NCBI GenBank assembly: GCA_937944855.1
Contig: CALFAY010000032.1
Span: 121,633-185,632 of the forward strand
Direction of reading: 5' to 3'
Source of the DNA: an uncultured Planctomycetota bacterium
GTDB taxonomy: Bacteria; Planctomycetota; Planctomycetia; Gemmatales; HRBIN36
Length of the DNA stretch: 64,000 nucleotides
Shown here: positions 30,401 through 41,172 of the stretch, piece by piece
Position numbering within the stretch: position 1 is the first letter of the stretch
Layout: each line of letters starts with the position of its first letter
Made by a program: the position numbers and the translations under genes
The notes under the pieces: generated by a model
Databases searched by the model: none
Seen by the model: the letters and a program-made list of their open reading frames with translations, nothing else
What the model was told of the DNA's origin: nothing

Positions 30401-33400
30401 GGGATCGTCCTGGGTCGGGGCGATGGTCACCGTGTAAGTTCCGGGCGGGATCGGCGTCGGGCCGGTCTGGAAAAAATCGATCTGCGGCATCAGCGTGACA
30501 GTGTAGGTGCCCGGTGACAGGGCCGGGAAGGCGTAGCTGCCATCCGTTCCCGTGTAGGCGCTGGCGATGTCTGTGCCATTGCTGCTGAGCGTCACCGTCC
30601 AGCCGGTCAGACCCGGTTCGTCATCCTGCTTTTGACCGTCCAGGTTCATGTCGGCGAAGACGACGCCGCTGATCGAGGCCAGCTTGTACAATCCAAAGTT
30701 GATATTGGACGGCTCTCCCGTGTATGTAAAGTTTACCGGATTCGTATTGCCTTGAATGGGAGCAAGAATATAGCCGTGCGGAATTACGATGCCTACCGAA
30801 TACTCTTGTCCGCTTTTTAGATTGGAGAAGGAGTAATAACCGGAAGGGCCAGTGATGGTGCTGGGATCGATGCCGGGATCGTACAGTGTGTTCCCGTTGG
30901 AATCCAGGAATACGGTGATGCCGGGAATAGCCTGATTGTTGTGCCCAGGTCCGGGGGCCACGTCGGTGACAAAGCCGGACAGGGGCGGCTGCGGCGTGAC
31001 CGGCCCGCTGTAGCCCGAGTTGATTGGCGGATTGACGGTGTCATGGATCACCGCATAGACGTAGTGCGGCAAGGGCAGCAGGCCGGTCAGGTCCCAGGTC
31101 GTGGGAATCACATATTCCCTGGTCTGGGGGTCGTACTGCGCGTTGGCCAGCGGCAGGTTTTGCGCCCCGGCAATTGGAATGCCGTCGTAACCCTGGTCGT
31201 CGAAATCCAGGTAGAGCGAGACGGTGGTCAGGGGCACCAGAGCGACGTCCGCTTTGGCGCGAATCTCGACCGGGACGGAGCCGGCCGCATACAGCGGCAG
31301 CGCCGCCGGTAGCGTGGCCACCGGTTTGAAGTAGAACACTTGGGAGGAGAACTTCGGCGGCGTCGAGTATTTGTTGACTCCGGAACTGACAAGCGTGAGC
31401 TTGTACACACCGGCCGGGATCGGCGTCTCCGGGTCGGAACCGACGATCTGCACATAGCCTGCGGTTGGCGTGCTCTGGTTTGTGATGAGGGAAATGCCGT
31501 TGGCCGAGGAGAATTTGTCCTGGGTTATCGTGGTGCCGTTGGGCAGCGTGACCGCCAGGGTCTGCTGCCCGCCGGCGGTCGGCCACTTGACGCCCATGAC
31601 CAGTTTGGTGACACCGGCAGGTACGGGGAAGTTGCTGGAATACTCGAACTGTGTGGGGGCTTTCTGCTCGGTTTCGTTCTTGATGCTGTCCACGTCATCG
31701 CTGCCGATTACGGAAAAATCGCCAGTAAAGTCCACTTTGAAGCCGATGGTTTCGGTGTCCACGAGGAGGTCCACTTCCGTCCAGACGGCCACGTAGCTGT
31801 GCGAGGGCGGCGCGTCAAAGCGGTAGAGGAACGCGAAGTCCACGCCGCCGATTTCGTCGCCGCCGATAAACGGCACAAAGTCCGGGACGTTCACGTCGGC
31901 TTCGCCGCGGAACATGATCTCGTCGTGTTTGCCAACGCGGACGTCCATCTCGGCTCGCACGCTGAAGGTGCCGTCGAGCCAGTCCACCTCCAAACCCGTG
32001 CGGTAATCATTTTCGGACCAGTTGAGGTCAACCCAGCATGTCCCCTTGGCGAGCAGGGCCTGCGTGGAGCCGTCCACCGGATCGGTCCAGGCTCCGATGA
32101 TGAACGACCCCTTCAGTTCCAAATGGTCCTGGTCCACCAGGAACTCCCCGCTAGCCTTAAACAGGGCCACGTCGAGCTTATCAAAGAGGTGAATCTTCGG
32201 TCCCCAGGTGAGCGTCAGCGACCCAGCGACCAGGAAGGTCTTTGCCGACGTGGTCAGGCCTTTAAGCTCGGCGTCGATGGCAGTGATGAATACGCCAGTA
32301 TCGCCTACGGGAATTTGAACCCCGTGTTCTCCGATCTTGATGCCGTTTAAACCCTCCTCGTTGAAGTCGATCTCCATAGTCAGTCCGCGATCCATCAGGG
32401 GCAGCCACAAACTGCCGCCGAAATCGACCTCAACCGGTCCGCCATTGTTGGAAAACGACACGAACAGGTCGTCGATCACGAACGTGCCGAGGTACAGATC
32501 ATCGAACTGAATCTTGAAGTTATGGATCTGCAAGGTGCCGTTGTCGATGACGATGCCGGGGTGGCCCGCCGCTCCGACCGTCGCTGAGGCGTTAAACAGA
32601 ATCGGAATACTCATCGAGCCGGCGATGGTGTACACGCCGTTGGACTGGTAGGTCAGCGTGAAGTTGTGCGGCTCGAAGACCAGAGGGCCGAGCGTGAAAT
32701 TGCGGTCGATGACCAGTCGGACGCTTTCCAAAGTTCCCGTCGTAGCGGAAAGGACGATGCCAGGATCGGTCTGATCGCCGAGGCTGCCCTGCATGTAGGC
32801 CCCGGTGATGTCGAACGACGCATCGCCCCAGATCTCCCAGCGCTGCTGGGTAAGGTTAAGATGCATCGTCGGATGGTCCAGTTCGAAAGGCAGCGTGAAG
32901 AGTTCGAGCTTCTCGTCGATGCTGATTGCCGACGAAGTCACCGCTCCGCCTTGCAAAACCAGGCCGGGCTGCGAGCGCGTGCCGAGACTATGTGCCGTCG
33001 AAGCGATGCCGCCATCGGACGAGTACACGCCCACCGGCCCGTAGCTGATGAAGGCCCCTAAGTTGCCGTCGAAGGCGATGGCCATGCCCGGGCTGGGGTC
33101 GATGGCCAAGCCGAACAGGGCGAAGCGGTTGTTCGGACCCGTGGCCGAGACGTTGGCCGTGTAGGTGCCCGGCAAGCTGATCCCCGTGTGATCGAGCGTG
33201 AGGTGGAAACCCTCGGCGACCGGAGCGACCAGTCCCGTCAATTGAGCGAAGGAGAGCTGACCCTGGAGCTGGACCTGGCTGTCTGAGGTGCTGCCGCCGT
33301 CGGGGTTGGCCAGGATCAGCGTGTTGGTTACGAAATTGGCCGTGAAATTGGCTCCCTGGTTCTCGTGGAAGCCGACGCTCAGGCCGCCGCTCAAGGCTGC

Positions 33401-33799
33401 CCCGGAACCGACCAGGGCGGATACGTCCAACGATGCGGTTCCCTGCCACAACGCGATCGCGGAGGGCGTCGGCTGGATGATCGAGATGATCGAGCCGTCC
33501 ACGTTGAACGACGATCCCCCGGAACTGAAGGCGACCGAGCCGTTGATCTGCACCAGCGGCCGGAAATCCTCGCCCTGGGTCGGGGTCAGGCCGAGTTGGA
33601 TGACGCCGTTGGCGGAGTAGTCCGGCCCCGTGTTGAAGTCGCCGAAGAACTGAAGCGGTCCCAGCGTCACCGCGGAGGCCGGGACCAGGCGATCTTCCAG
33701 GATTTCCAGGTTCAGACCACGTCGGGAACGTTGACTGGAACGACGGCGCAACACGCGCGCACGACCCCGGTTACCGAGGCGATTCCGGTTGAAGAACAT
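27479..33799 (-). CDS. 2106-aa secreted protein: LEPR-XLL-like N-terminus, SdrD B-like and FG-GAP/VCBS-like repeats, RTX-like C-terminus
   Basis: LNLEILEDRLVPASAV; SGVVFADMNLDGQKQDDEPGLTGWTVTL; VADFDKDGYLDFATPW; GQGGNDVLKAGTGRSILIGGPGSDTLIGS. Confidence 0.88.
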   Translation of the reverse strand: MFFNRNRLGNRGRARVLRRRSSQRSRRGLNLEILEDRLVPASAVTLGPLQFFGDFNTGPDYSANGVIQLGLTPTQGEDFRPLVQINGSVAFSSGGSSFNVDGSIISIIQPTPSAIALWQGTASLDVSALVGSGAALSGGLSVGFHENQGANFTANFVTNTLILANPDGGSTSDSQVQLQGQLSFAQLTGLVAPVAEGFHLTLDHTGISLPGTYTANVSATGPNNRFALFGLAIDPSPGMAIAFDGNLGAFISYGPVGVYSSDGGIASTAHSLGTRSQPGLVLQGGAVTSSAISIDEKLELFTLPFELDHPTMHLNLTQQRWEIWGDASFDITGAYMQGSLGDQTDPGIVLSATTGTLESVRLVIDRNFTLGPLVFEPHNFTLTYQSNGVYTIAGSMSIPILFNASATVGAAGHPGIVIDNGTLQIHNFKIQFDDLYLGTFVIDDLFVSFSNNGGPVEVDFGGSLWLPLMDRGLTMEIDFNEEGLNGIKIGEHGVQIPVGDTGVFITAIDAELKGLTTSAKTFLVAGSLTLTWGPKIHLFDKLDVALFKASGEFLVDQDHLELKGSFIIGAWTDPVDGSTQALLAKGTCWVDLNWSENDYRTGLEVDWLDGTFSVRAEMDVRVGKHDEIMFRGEADVNVPDFVPFIGGDEIGGVDFAFLYRFDAPPSHSYVAVWTEVDLLVDTETIGFKVDFTGDFSVIGSDDVDSIKNETEQKAPTQFEYSSNFPVPAGVTKLVMGVKWPTAGGQQTLAVTLPNGTTITQDKFSSANGISLITNQSTPTAGYVQIVGSDPETPIPAGVYKLTLVSSGVNKYSTPPKFSSQVFYFKPVATLPAALPLYAAGSVPVEIRAKADVALVPLTTVSLYLDFDDQGYDGIPIAGAQNLPLANAQYDPQTREYVIPTTWDLTGLLPLPHYVYAVIHDTVNPPINSGYSGPVTPQPPLSGFVTDVAPGPGHNNQAIPGITVFLDSNGNTLYDPGIDPSTITGPSGYYSFSNLKSGQEYSVGIVIPHGYILAPIQGNTNPVNFTYTGEPSNINFGLYKLASISGVVFADMNLDGQKQDDEPGLTGWTVTLSSNGTDIASAYTGTDGSYAFPALSPGTYTVTLMPQIDFFQTGPTPIPPGTYTVTIAPTQDDPYPQVLHQNFGVVQYSTITGNVSGHQLVNGRLDHNAVPLQGWTIELLQNGQVIRTTTSAADGSYTFQGLVPGDYTVRQSVPANWRQLSPFQSQLQFADPVFIPNHAPNSQAGMASAIVVADFDKDGYLDFATPWRIDFDRGVNIFFGRGDGTFPDVISYDVPWTVNPLPLNYQLLAADMAGSGRPDLLLVDANGTIYRLVNNENRNFTVQSSTFQLSQGANLLPDDARRGHFVVADFDNDGREDIAASYFSHPSGPYGYYHLYIIFGGNKAPLDIPYIAVTPLSAGGGLAAGDLNNDGWIDLVFAGGGTVRHNVTSFPSTSFALNLGHGSFRAPFNAIGNSVSYDLGIGGGAAVADIDGDGRLDAVTGNSGVVGISETLGLATVKINGKTNTGQTAFILTTQYQDPGTANYKVFLEDLDGDLRPDLILYPASPDKPWSVRLNQGNYKFSSSPHLFSLSQGRHANLAFGDLNGDGLLDMLVDDWVLFGTHIFLNTSVINDAINVNLAPFQDALINFVNGQLGQINGRVFADANRDGKEVRGEPGLAGVTVYLDLNGNGRLDANEPSVVTGPDGGYAFANLPDGAYQVRVDAGPNRRLTTHPNGFHHAVISAGVGPQGLVNFGLANHIHWTLNMPASGGDWTVLRKGEWLEIRQSNGSLLERHRIADVQSITIHGSSKSDRLTVDLAHGGYFTLPGSITFHGGSGNNDVLRYILSSGDDVIALNGTTATIERGPAGAWTGIETLVVHSGNGDDLIQVSGRFGAELRLFGGHGHDTYRLATVHSNIRLIDVGGTDKLDFSQATHGVNVSLGLRRGERQGIGGGNSLRLEGKWEILVGSAFKDSLAAGDFPAVLLGQGGNDVLKAGTGRSILIGGPGSDTLIGSRHPFWGGSILLGEGTHHDADDQALLAVLAEWTSERTWSQRIANLSGNGTGDRLNGDVFLNDASLIRDGQADLLRGGGTDWLLGFVEDVVRRTWK

Positions 33800-34158
33800 C
33801 GTTGGGTCTCCGCTCGCCGGGAACGTCTGGTTCCGTCGGTCAGTTCGGGAGGGAGACCAGCATCGGCGAGCAGGAAATGCCTGGAGGCCCTACCGGATTG
33901 ACGTCAGGGTGTCAGGGATTCACCGGTTTATTCCACCATGATAAACATGGCCTGAGTTGCCTGTCAAGTTTTACTCTCCCAGCATAAATCGTGGGTTCGT
34001 GGACAACATGGACTTCCTACGTCAGGTATGCGATTTTGGATCGTGGGTTGCTTTTCCGGCCCCGACGTCTGCAAAGGCTGGCAGGCTTTCCTGGGTGAGG
34101 CGAGACGATCCAAGTCGCACCGCCGCTGTGACATGCGGTCCAGGTACCCGGCCTATCC

Positions 34159-37100
34159 TCACTTGTTAGCGGCCCGCTCTGCTTCCAACTTGTCGCGCCA
34201 CTTTGCCGCGTCGTCTTTTCGCTCCCAGAGTTCGTAGAGCTGCACCAGACGTTCGACGGCCTCCATCAGGCAGACCTTAAATTGCGATGGAATGGCCTGT
34301 TCTCGGGTCTTCATGCCTTCGTAGCCCTTGAGCAGAAGTGGCTCGGCCTCGGCAAGGAGCCTGACTTTTTCCGCCTGGTCGCTGACGGTTCCCGCTCGAC
34401 CAAGCAAGGTGGAGCCAAGTAAGGACATGGTGTTGAAGGCGGTCCAGGTCTCCGCCTGATGTTTTTCACGAATCTTCAGGCACTCGCGGAGGGCGGCTTC
34501 CGCCTCCGTCCACTTCATCTGTTGTGCCAAGTCCCAGGCGAGGCCTGTCAGTTCGGCGGCGCAGTCGGGATGTTCCGGCCGCTTCTGCTGCCTGATGTGT
34601 TCGAGCCACTTCCGCCGCCATGCTTCGGCCTTGGCAAACTGCCTGGCGTGCTCGCAACTGTTGATCGTGATGCTCAGGATTGGACCAGCGTTTTTGTGCG
34701 TGAAACGGCGTTGCTCGACGGTCGAAGCCTCCTTCTCGAAGAGCGGTAAGACAACTTCGAGCTTCCCGGCCGATCGGGCGACATCGGACAAGTCCTGCAT
34801 CGTTTGCAGAGTTTCAGACCGATCAAGGCCGAGGTTCTTGACGCGGGCGTCATAAAACTCCCGCAGGATCGGAAACCCTTCCGTCAGGTTCCCGGCCTTG
34901 CAGAACACAATGGCGGCCTGACCGAGCGTGGCAAGCGTGTACGGATGATCGGGTCCCAGCCGGCTGCGCATCTGTTCCAAGGTCTCTTTATAACACGCTA
35001 AAGCCAGTTCCTTTTTTCCCGCCACCCAGTAAGCGCGGGCCAGGCTATCCATGTTGAAAAGCGTTTCCGGGTTGTCGATGCCCAGCTTTTCCTTGTTCAC
35101 CTGGACGATCCGCTCGAACAAGATGACGGACTCGTCAAGCCTGTTTGCGGCCTCATAAGCGGCTGCCAGACCGCGCATGGCTAGAAGGGTATTGGGATGG
35201 TCCGACCCCAGGAGACGCTCAGCATCAGCTTTAAACTGTTCGATCAGGGAAAGCCGTTTCTCAATGGGAAAAGAGTCAGGCTGATCTTTGCTCAAGGCAG
35301 TATATGCGATGTATAAAGCGCCGCGACAACTCAGGAGCAGCGTCTCCTCCGAGACGGCCCCGGACTCGACCTCCTGTTGTACCATCCTGATCAGATTCTC
35401 ATAAATGGCGATCGCTGGAGGCAGTTGCCCCGAGGCATGATAAACCTGAGCCAGGGCAAGCTGAGGAAACATGGTGCGGCGGTCGTTGGCAGCGTAGCGC
35501 TTTTTAGCGAGTTCCGCGATATTCTGGATCTTAGGCAGACCCAGCCCGAGCTGAAGGAGCAGTTGGACGCTGTCCGCGCCTCCGATCTCGGCCCGGAACG
35601 CGATCATGGTCCGTAAATCAATGACAAGTCGGACTGCATTCCAGACCCCTTCCAGGGCCATGTCCGCGGGATCTTCGCCAAGGGGCTTGGAGCTTGCAAG
35701 AAGCAGCTTCTCCAGTTGCCCTACGATTTCTAAAAGGGTTGAAACGGCATCTCGATATTGCGTGGCCATGATGTGAATTAAGAACAAGTTGATCTGACTG
35801 GCCAAGGCGGCGGGATGATCGGGTCCAAATTTGTTTTTTAGCAAATCTCCAGAGGCTCTCGCAAAAGTGATCGCTTTTTCATATTCTGCGATGGCGGCGT
35901 AGGCCTCGCTGATCGTCTGGAGCACGTCCGCCTGGACTTCGGGCTGATTGGGGAACTTGGCTTCGATCCTGCCCGGCGCAAACTCCTGGGCAGCCAGATC
36001 CAGCAGCTCGCGGACGGTCAGATCATGTCTGGCCTTGTCGGCTCGATTAACTCCCCGTAATTGCAGGATGTGCCTGCGGACATTGACAAGCTGAAGCAGG
36101 TCGTTGCGGAAGAAATCACGGACGGCGACGGCGCTGGCGCGTTCCCGATTGGCCTGGTCGCGCTCCTGTTGGGCCTGGCGCTGGTTGTCCTCCGCCCGCT
36201 GGCGTTCCTGCTCTTTGAGGTCGCGTTCCTTGAGTGCCTTGGCTTCATTGGCCTGGGCCAGGGCTTCGGCTTGCAGGGCACGACCCATCGGCCACAAACT
36301 GACGCCCAGTCCGGCCAGCAGAACCGAGGCGACGGCGATTGCCGAGTATTGCACGGTGCGTCTTCTCTTGCGTTGTTCGGCCTCCCGCACGAGGGCTTGT
36401 GCCCGCTCCAACTCCGCCTTGCGTGCGCGAAGTTCGGCTTCATTGCGGATCCTGGCCACTTCCTGAGCGACTTCCTGGCCGTTTGCAGGACGATCCTCAG
36501 GATGAACGGACAGACAACGCTTGCACAGCGCGATGATTCCCGGCTCGGCTCCGCTGCTGTCCAGAAGTTTGAAGACCTCTCGCAAATCGCCCCGAAGGGC
36601 CTGAAGACGGACGAGTTGAACATCCTTCCCCTTGTAGGGAGGCTGGCCGGTCAGGACCTGGCACAGGATGGCTCCCAAGGCGAAGACGTCGCTGCGGGGG
36701 CCGAGGTTGTGAATATCCCCCGCCGCCTGTTCGGGAGACATGTAGCTTGGCGTCCCGAGCACGCTGCCGGTGCGGGTGGCACTGGAAGCGGGCGGGGTGT
36801 TTGTACCGCTCACCATAGAGACGGTGGCCTGGGGATGGACCGTGGTGGAAGGGGGACTGGAGCCTGATTCCAAGGGTTCCTCGAGCACTTTTGCCAGGCC
36901 CCAATCCATGACCTGGACCTCGCCGAAGGCCCCGACCATGACGTTCGCGGGTTTGAGATCGCGATGGATGACGCCGTGGGCATGGGCATAGCCGACGGCA
37001 TGGCAAATCTGCTCGAAGATGGCGAGCCAGCGGCCCAGGTCTCGACTTCCCGGCCCCTCGCCATCGGCCCGGATTCCCTGGGGCGGGGTGGGGGAATCGT

Positions 37101-37449
37101 CGGCAACTGGCTCCGCCTGCTCGCTGTGCTGGCTTTCTTCCAGCAGCTTTTGCAACGTCTTCCCCGTGATCAGCTTCATGGCCAGCCAGGGGGGGCCGTC
37201 AGGCAGGGTTCCCAGAGCGTAAACCGGCGGGATGTTCGGGTGCGGCAGCTTCGCGGTGATTTTCGCTTCGTTGAGGAAGCGGACGGGATCGGCGTGGAGT
37301 AGAAGAGTTTTGATGGCCACCTGACGGTCGAACTGGAGATCAGTAGCGGCGAACACGACTCCCATGCCGCCCCGACCGATTTCCTCGATCAGCTCCTATC
37401 CGGGTATGCGCGGCAGCGATTGGTGAGGGAAACTGGGATCCTTGGGCAT
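34159..37449 (-). pseudogene. Ser/Thr protein kinase with TPR region, interrupted by an in-frame TAG at 37396-37398
   Basis: Reads [61 protein letters not shown] and TM segment downstream; the rest is an open 1068-aa frame. Confidence 0.8.
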
Positions 37450-37747
37450 GACCGACTTTGTTTTCCCCTGTGCGGGAAACGAAAAAAACGATCCGCTTCC
37501 CGCCGAGCACTCAAACGACACTCGTCAAGACCGGCGCAGCTGCGCTACCCGTTGAATCCAGACCGCCAGCCGGTTGCCTTGACATCGCCACAGACAAGCC
37601 CTATAGGCTCATCCGTTCCGTTGCGAAGCAGCGCAAACCCACCGGTTGGGAAACGCAGCAGACGCGGGAGTCGGCGGCGTTTTCCGGTTTTGTTGCGTTC
37701 GTGCCAGCGGGCAGTGCTGGGGCAAATCGGGGGACTTGGGGCAGCCC

Positions 37748-38098
37748 ATGCCGGACGACGTCACAACCATCCGCGAGTTGCGCCAGCGCATGGCGAACTT
37801 CGTCGCTGAGCGCGACTGGAGCCAGTTTCACAGTCCGAAGAACCTGGCGATGGGCCTGGCGGTCGAAGCGGCGGAACTGATGGAACATTTTCTGTGGATC
37901 GACAATGCCGAGTCGTTCGCGGTCGCCAAGGACGCGGATCGTCTCCGGGCCATCGGCGAAGAAATGGCCGACGTGGCCTGCTATCTCCTGGCGATGGCCA
38001 ACGTGCTCGACCTCGACCTCAGTTCCGCCATCGTGGACAAACTGGCCAAGAATGCCGTCAAGTATCCGGTCGAACGCTATCGCGGCCGGTACGAGTGA
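37748..38098 (+). CDS. MazG-like nucleotide pyrophosphohydrolase
   Basis: NLAMGLAVEAAELMEHFLW...EEMADVACYLLAMANVLDLDL. Confidence 0.9.
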   Translation: MPDDVTTIRELRQRMANFVAERDWSQFHSPKNLAMGLAVEAAELMEHFLWIDNAESFAVAKDADRLRAIGEEMADVACYLLAMANVLDLDLSSAIVDKLAKNAVKYPVERYRGRYE

Positions 38099-38535
38099 GG
38101 CGAAGGATCGGGCGATGCAGCGCCGGGGGGAAAAGTCTCGACTCGGCAAATTTTTCATTTGCATCGTGGACCGAGGCGGTCTAGCCTACGGCTTTTCCGC
38201 TCCGAGAACTCCGCGATGCTTTTGCCAACACCCGGTCAGGACGACTGCGGTTCAGGGAAAGGATTCCGTGTTCCCACGACGCAGTTTTAGCCGAAAGGAA
38301 TCAGAAGACGGGCTGGGCTTGAGATGGCGACGGGGTGTTGCTACCATGCGGCCCGCAAAACGGGAGGCAATGCCTGACGACCAGGAGGGGAAGTTCGAAG
38401 TAGCAGGTTCCCGGCAACGCCTCAGACCCGTGTGACCCGCACCGAACGTGGACAGGGAAGGTCCGGAAAAGGGAGTCGGCAAGCGCGGCTCGCGTCGGCA
38501 GACGGAACCGCGAAGCGCACAGGGAAGGAGTCCTC

Positions 38536-39069
38536 ATGCAGACGGGTCGTACGGAACGTGAAACGCTCCGCGTCCATATTCGTTGGATGATCCGCCGCGA
38601 CATGCCCGAGGTCCTCCGCACCGAACAGGCCAGCTTCGAGCAGCCTTGGAACGAGGAGAACTTTCTGCACTGCCTCCGTCAACGCAACTGCATCGGCATG
38701 GTCGCCGAGCATGGGGACCAGATCGTCGGCTACATGATCTACGAACTGCACAAGACCAAGCTGCACATCGTCAACCTGGCGGTGCATCCGTCGGCCCGCC
38801 GCATGGGAGTCGGCTCGCAGATGGTGGCCAAGCTCATCAGCAAACTTTCCAGTCACCGGCGGACCCGCATCACCCTGGAAGTGCGTGAGACCAATCTGCC
38901 GGCCCAGTTGTTCTTCCGCGGCCAAGGCTTCCTGGCCAAGCGGGTGCTGCGGAACTACTACGAAGACACCGGCGAGGACGCCTACTTGATGCAGTACCAG
39001 CTTCCCGGGGACACCTCCGAGGAGCCGCAAGAGCTGCCCAATCGCCTGGCCCAGTACGGCGACCTGTAA
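38536..39069 (+). CDS. rimI: GNAT acetyltransferase, RimI-like
   Basis: EQPWNEENFLHCL, VNLAVHPSARRMGVGSQMV, TLEVRETNLPAQLFFRGQGF. Confidence 0.85.
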   Translation: MQTGRTERETLRVHIRWMIRRDMPEVLRTEQASFEQPWNEENFLHCLRQRNCIGMVAEHGDQIVGYMIYELHKTKLHIVNLAVHPSARRMGVGSQMVAKLISKLSSHRRTRITLEVRETNLPAQLFFRGQGFLAKRVLRNYYEDTGEDAYLMQYQLPGDTSEEPQELPNRLAQYGDL

Positions 39070-39423
39070 AGCACCTCCTGCTCACCTTGCGTGGTTCCGA
39101 CAGGCCGAAAGCACCTCGGTGCCACATGGGGTCGCATTTACGGTCTTCCCCTTGACGGCCGGCCCCTGCGGCGAGGGCCTTTCTACAGCGCTCCGGTCGG
39201 TGTAGGTTGGCTAACACCGTCGTCTGGGAGTGTAAACTTTTATTAACATTAGTCGTTCAATCGAGGCTAGTTCACGGACTAGCACAAATTACGCTAAGGA
39301 CTTAGCAGATCGCGTGATGAGATCGAGACGAGTGACAGTTCTCACTCTTGGCTCAAGAATTGCTAGCCTCCACCATCAGGACCTACTACGCGAGCTCTGG
39401 TCTTGCCGGAAAGGATTGCTCCG

Positions 39424-40170
39424 ATGCGATCTCGAATTCTTGGCCGGGGTCTTCAGAGGGCTCGGTTGCTGACCGCACTTCTGGCTGGACTCGTCTGTCC
39501 TCTTTACGCCTCGGCGGCGATCATTGGACCGGACTACTCCTCCCGCGTGGATGCGACAGTGACTTTAACGTCAGGAGGTCAGTATCGCTATTCTTTCACT
39601 GTGGTGAATACATCCTTCGGACTCTCTCAGCTCGATGGCGTTCCCGTCATTATGGACTGGGAGTTGCCGCTCTTCAGTCTGGACGACCTCGACGTAGATT
39701 CAATCACTTCGCCAGAGGGTTGGATTCACCAGATTGTGACGCCTCCGTTGCCGCCCAGTTTCTGGAATTACAGCGCCGCCAATGATCCCTTGCTTGACCC
39801 AGGTCAAGGCGGGGATCCGAACCTGTACGGCCCCAACCCGCAAGTATTCGAGAACCCTCCCTTTGTCCTGCACTGGTTCACACACGACCCAGAAACCTAC
39901 GGTATTTTTCCTGGAAGCTCCCTGGATGGCTTCGGGTTCCTCAGCTCGTACTCGGCTTTCAACGCCCCCTACTTGGCCAGTTGGGTTGATCTGCCCCCGC
40001 GGGGCGGCGACCCGCCCATTCCCGGCAGTGCCTTCGGGACGCCGCTGAGCCCAGCACGACTGGGCGCTCAACAGTTCCTCGTCCCTGAGCCTGCCTCGTT
40101 CTTGTTGCTGGCGATCGGCGGGGGAATGCTCCTTGTCTATTGCCGCCGACGGAAAGCCAGGCAAGGCTAA
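39424..40170 (+). CDS. Secreted protein with PEP-CTERM-type sorting signal
   Basis: Signal peptide LLTALLAGLVCPLYASA; C-terminus VPEPASFLLLAIGGGMLLVYCRRRKARQG. Confidence 0.8.
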   Translation: MRSRILGRGLQRARLLTALLAGLVCPLYASAAIIGPDYSSRVDATVTLTSGGQYRYSFTVVNTSFGLSQLDGVPVIMDWELPLFSLDDLDVDSITSPEGWIHQIVTPPLPPSFWNYSAANDPLLDPGQGGDPNLYGPNPQVFENPPFVLHWFTHDPETYGIFPGSSLDGFGFLSSYSAFNAPYLASWVDLPPRGGDPPIPGSAFGTPLSPARLGAQQFLVPEPASFLLLAIGGGMLLVYCRRRKARQG

Positions 40171-40299
40171 GGGGCTTACTCCCATCTGGCCCCCGTGGCC
40201 TTGGGCTTTTCGCCCTCCAAGCACGTCGTCTACAATATTGGCTCGTCGGCCAAACCCGCGGCAGGGATGCGGCGTAGTACAGGAGCCGAAGGAGCCGGC

Positions 40300-41133
40300 A
40301 TGGACGCTCGCCGGGTACGGATCACGGAACGGATCGCGTGCGGCCAGGAGGAACCGCTGCTGTGGATTGCCGGGCCGTGCGTCATTGAATCCCGCGAACT
40401 GACGCTTCAGGTTGCCGAGTATCTGGCGGAATTGGCCGGGCGGATGGGATTGTCCTTGATCTTCAAGGCATCCTTTGACAAGGCCAACCGCTCCTCGGCG
40501 AGGTCGTTCCGGGGACCGGGGCTGGACAGGGGATTGGCGATCCTGGCCGAGGTCAAGAGGCGGACCGGCTTGCCGGTGCTGACCGACATCCACGAAACGC
40601 ATCAGGCCGAAGCAGCAGCCGCGGTTTGCGACGTGCTTCAGATTCCCGCGTTTCTGGCCCGTCAGACCGACCTGCTGTTCGCCGCCGGACGCACCGGCAA
40701 GGTCGTGAACGTCAAGAAGGGACAGTTCATGGCCCCGGCAGACATGCGGCAGGTGGTCAACAAGCTGGCGGAAGTCGGCAATGAGCGAGTCCTCCTGACG
40801 GAGCGTGGCACGACGTTCGGCTACGGCAACCTGGTCGTGGACATGCGGGCGATCCCGTGGATGCAGGACCTGGGCAAGCCGGTGATCTTCGACGCCACGC
40901 ATAGTGTCCAACTGCCGGGCGCTGGCGGAGACCGCAGCGGCGGAGATCGGCGGTTCGTGCCCTACCTGGCCAGGGCGGCCGTGGCAGCCGGCTGCGATGG
41001 GCTGTTCTTAGAGGTCCATCCCAGACCGGACGAAGCCCTGAGCGACGGGCCGAACATGGTACCGCTGCATGAACTGCCCGACCTGGTGCGGAGTTGTCTG
41101 GCTGTTCGCCGGGCCTTGGCCGACGCAGCGTAA
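40300..41133 (+). CDS. kdsA: 3-deoxy-8-phosphooctulonate synthase
   Basis: [44 protein letters not shown]-like [28 protein letters not shown]. Confidence 0.93.
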   Translation: MDARRVRITERIACGQEEPLLWIAGPCVIESRELTLQVAEYLAELAGRMGLSLIFKASFDKANRSSARSFRGPGLDRGLAILAEVKRRTGLPVLTDIHETHQAEAAAAVCDVLQIPAFLARQTDLLFAAGRTGKVVNVKKGQFMAPADMRQVVNKLAEVGNERVLLTERGTTFGYGNLVVDMRAIPWMQDLGKPVIFDATHSVQLPGAGGDRSGGDRRFVPYLARAAVAAGCDGLFLEVHPRPDEALSDGPNMVPLHELPDLVRSCLAVRRALADAA

Positions 41134-41172
41134 TGGCGAGACGCAACTGGGAGAAACCATCGAGGGATTGCT

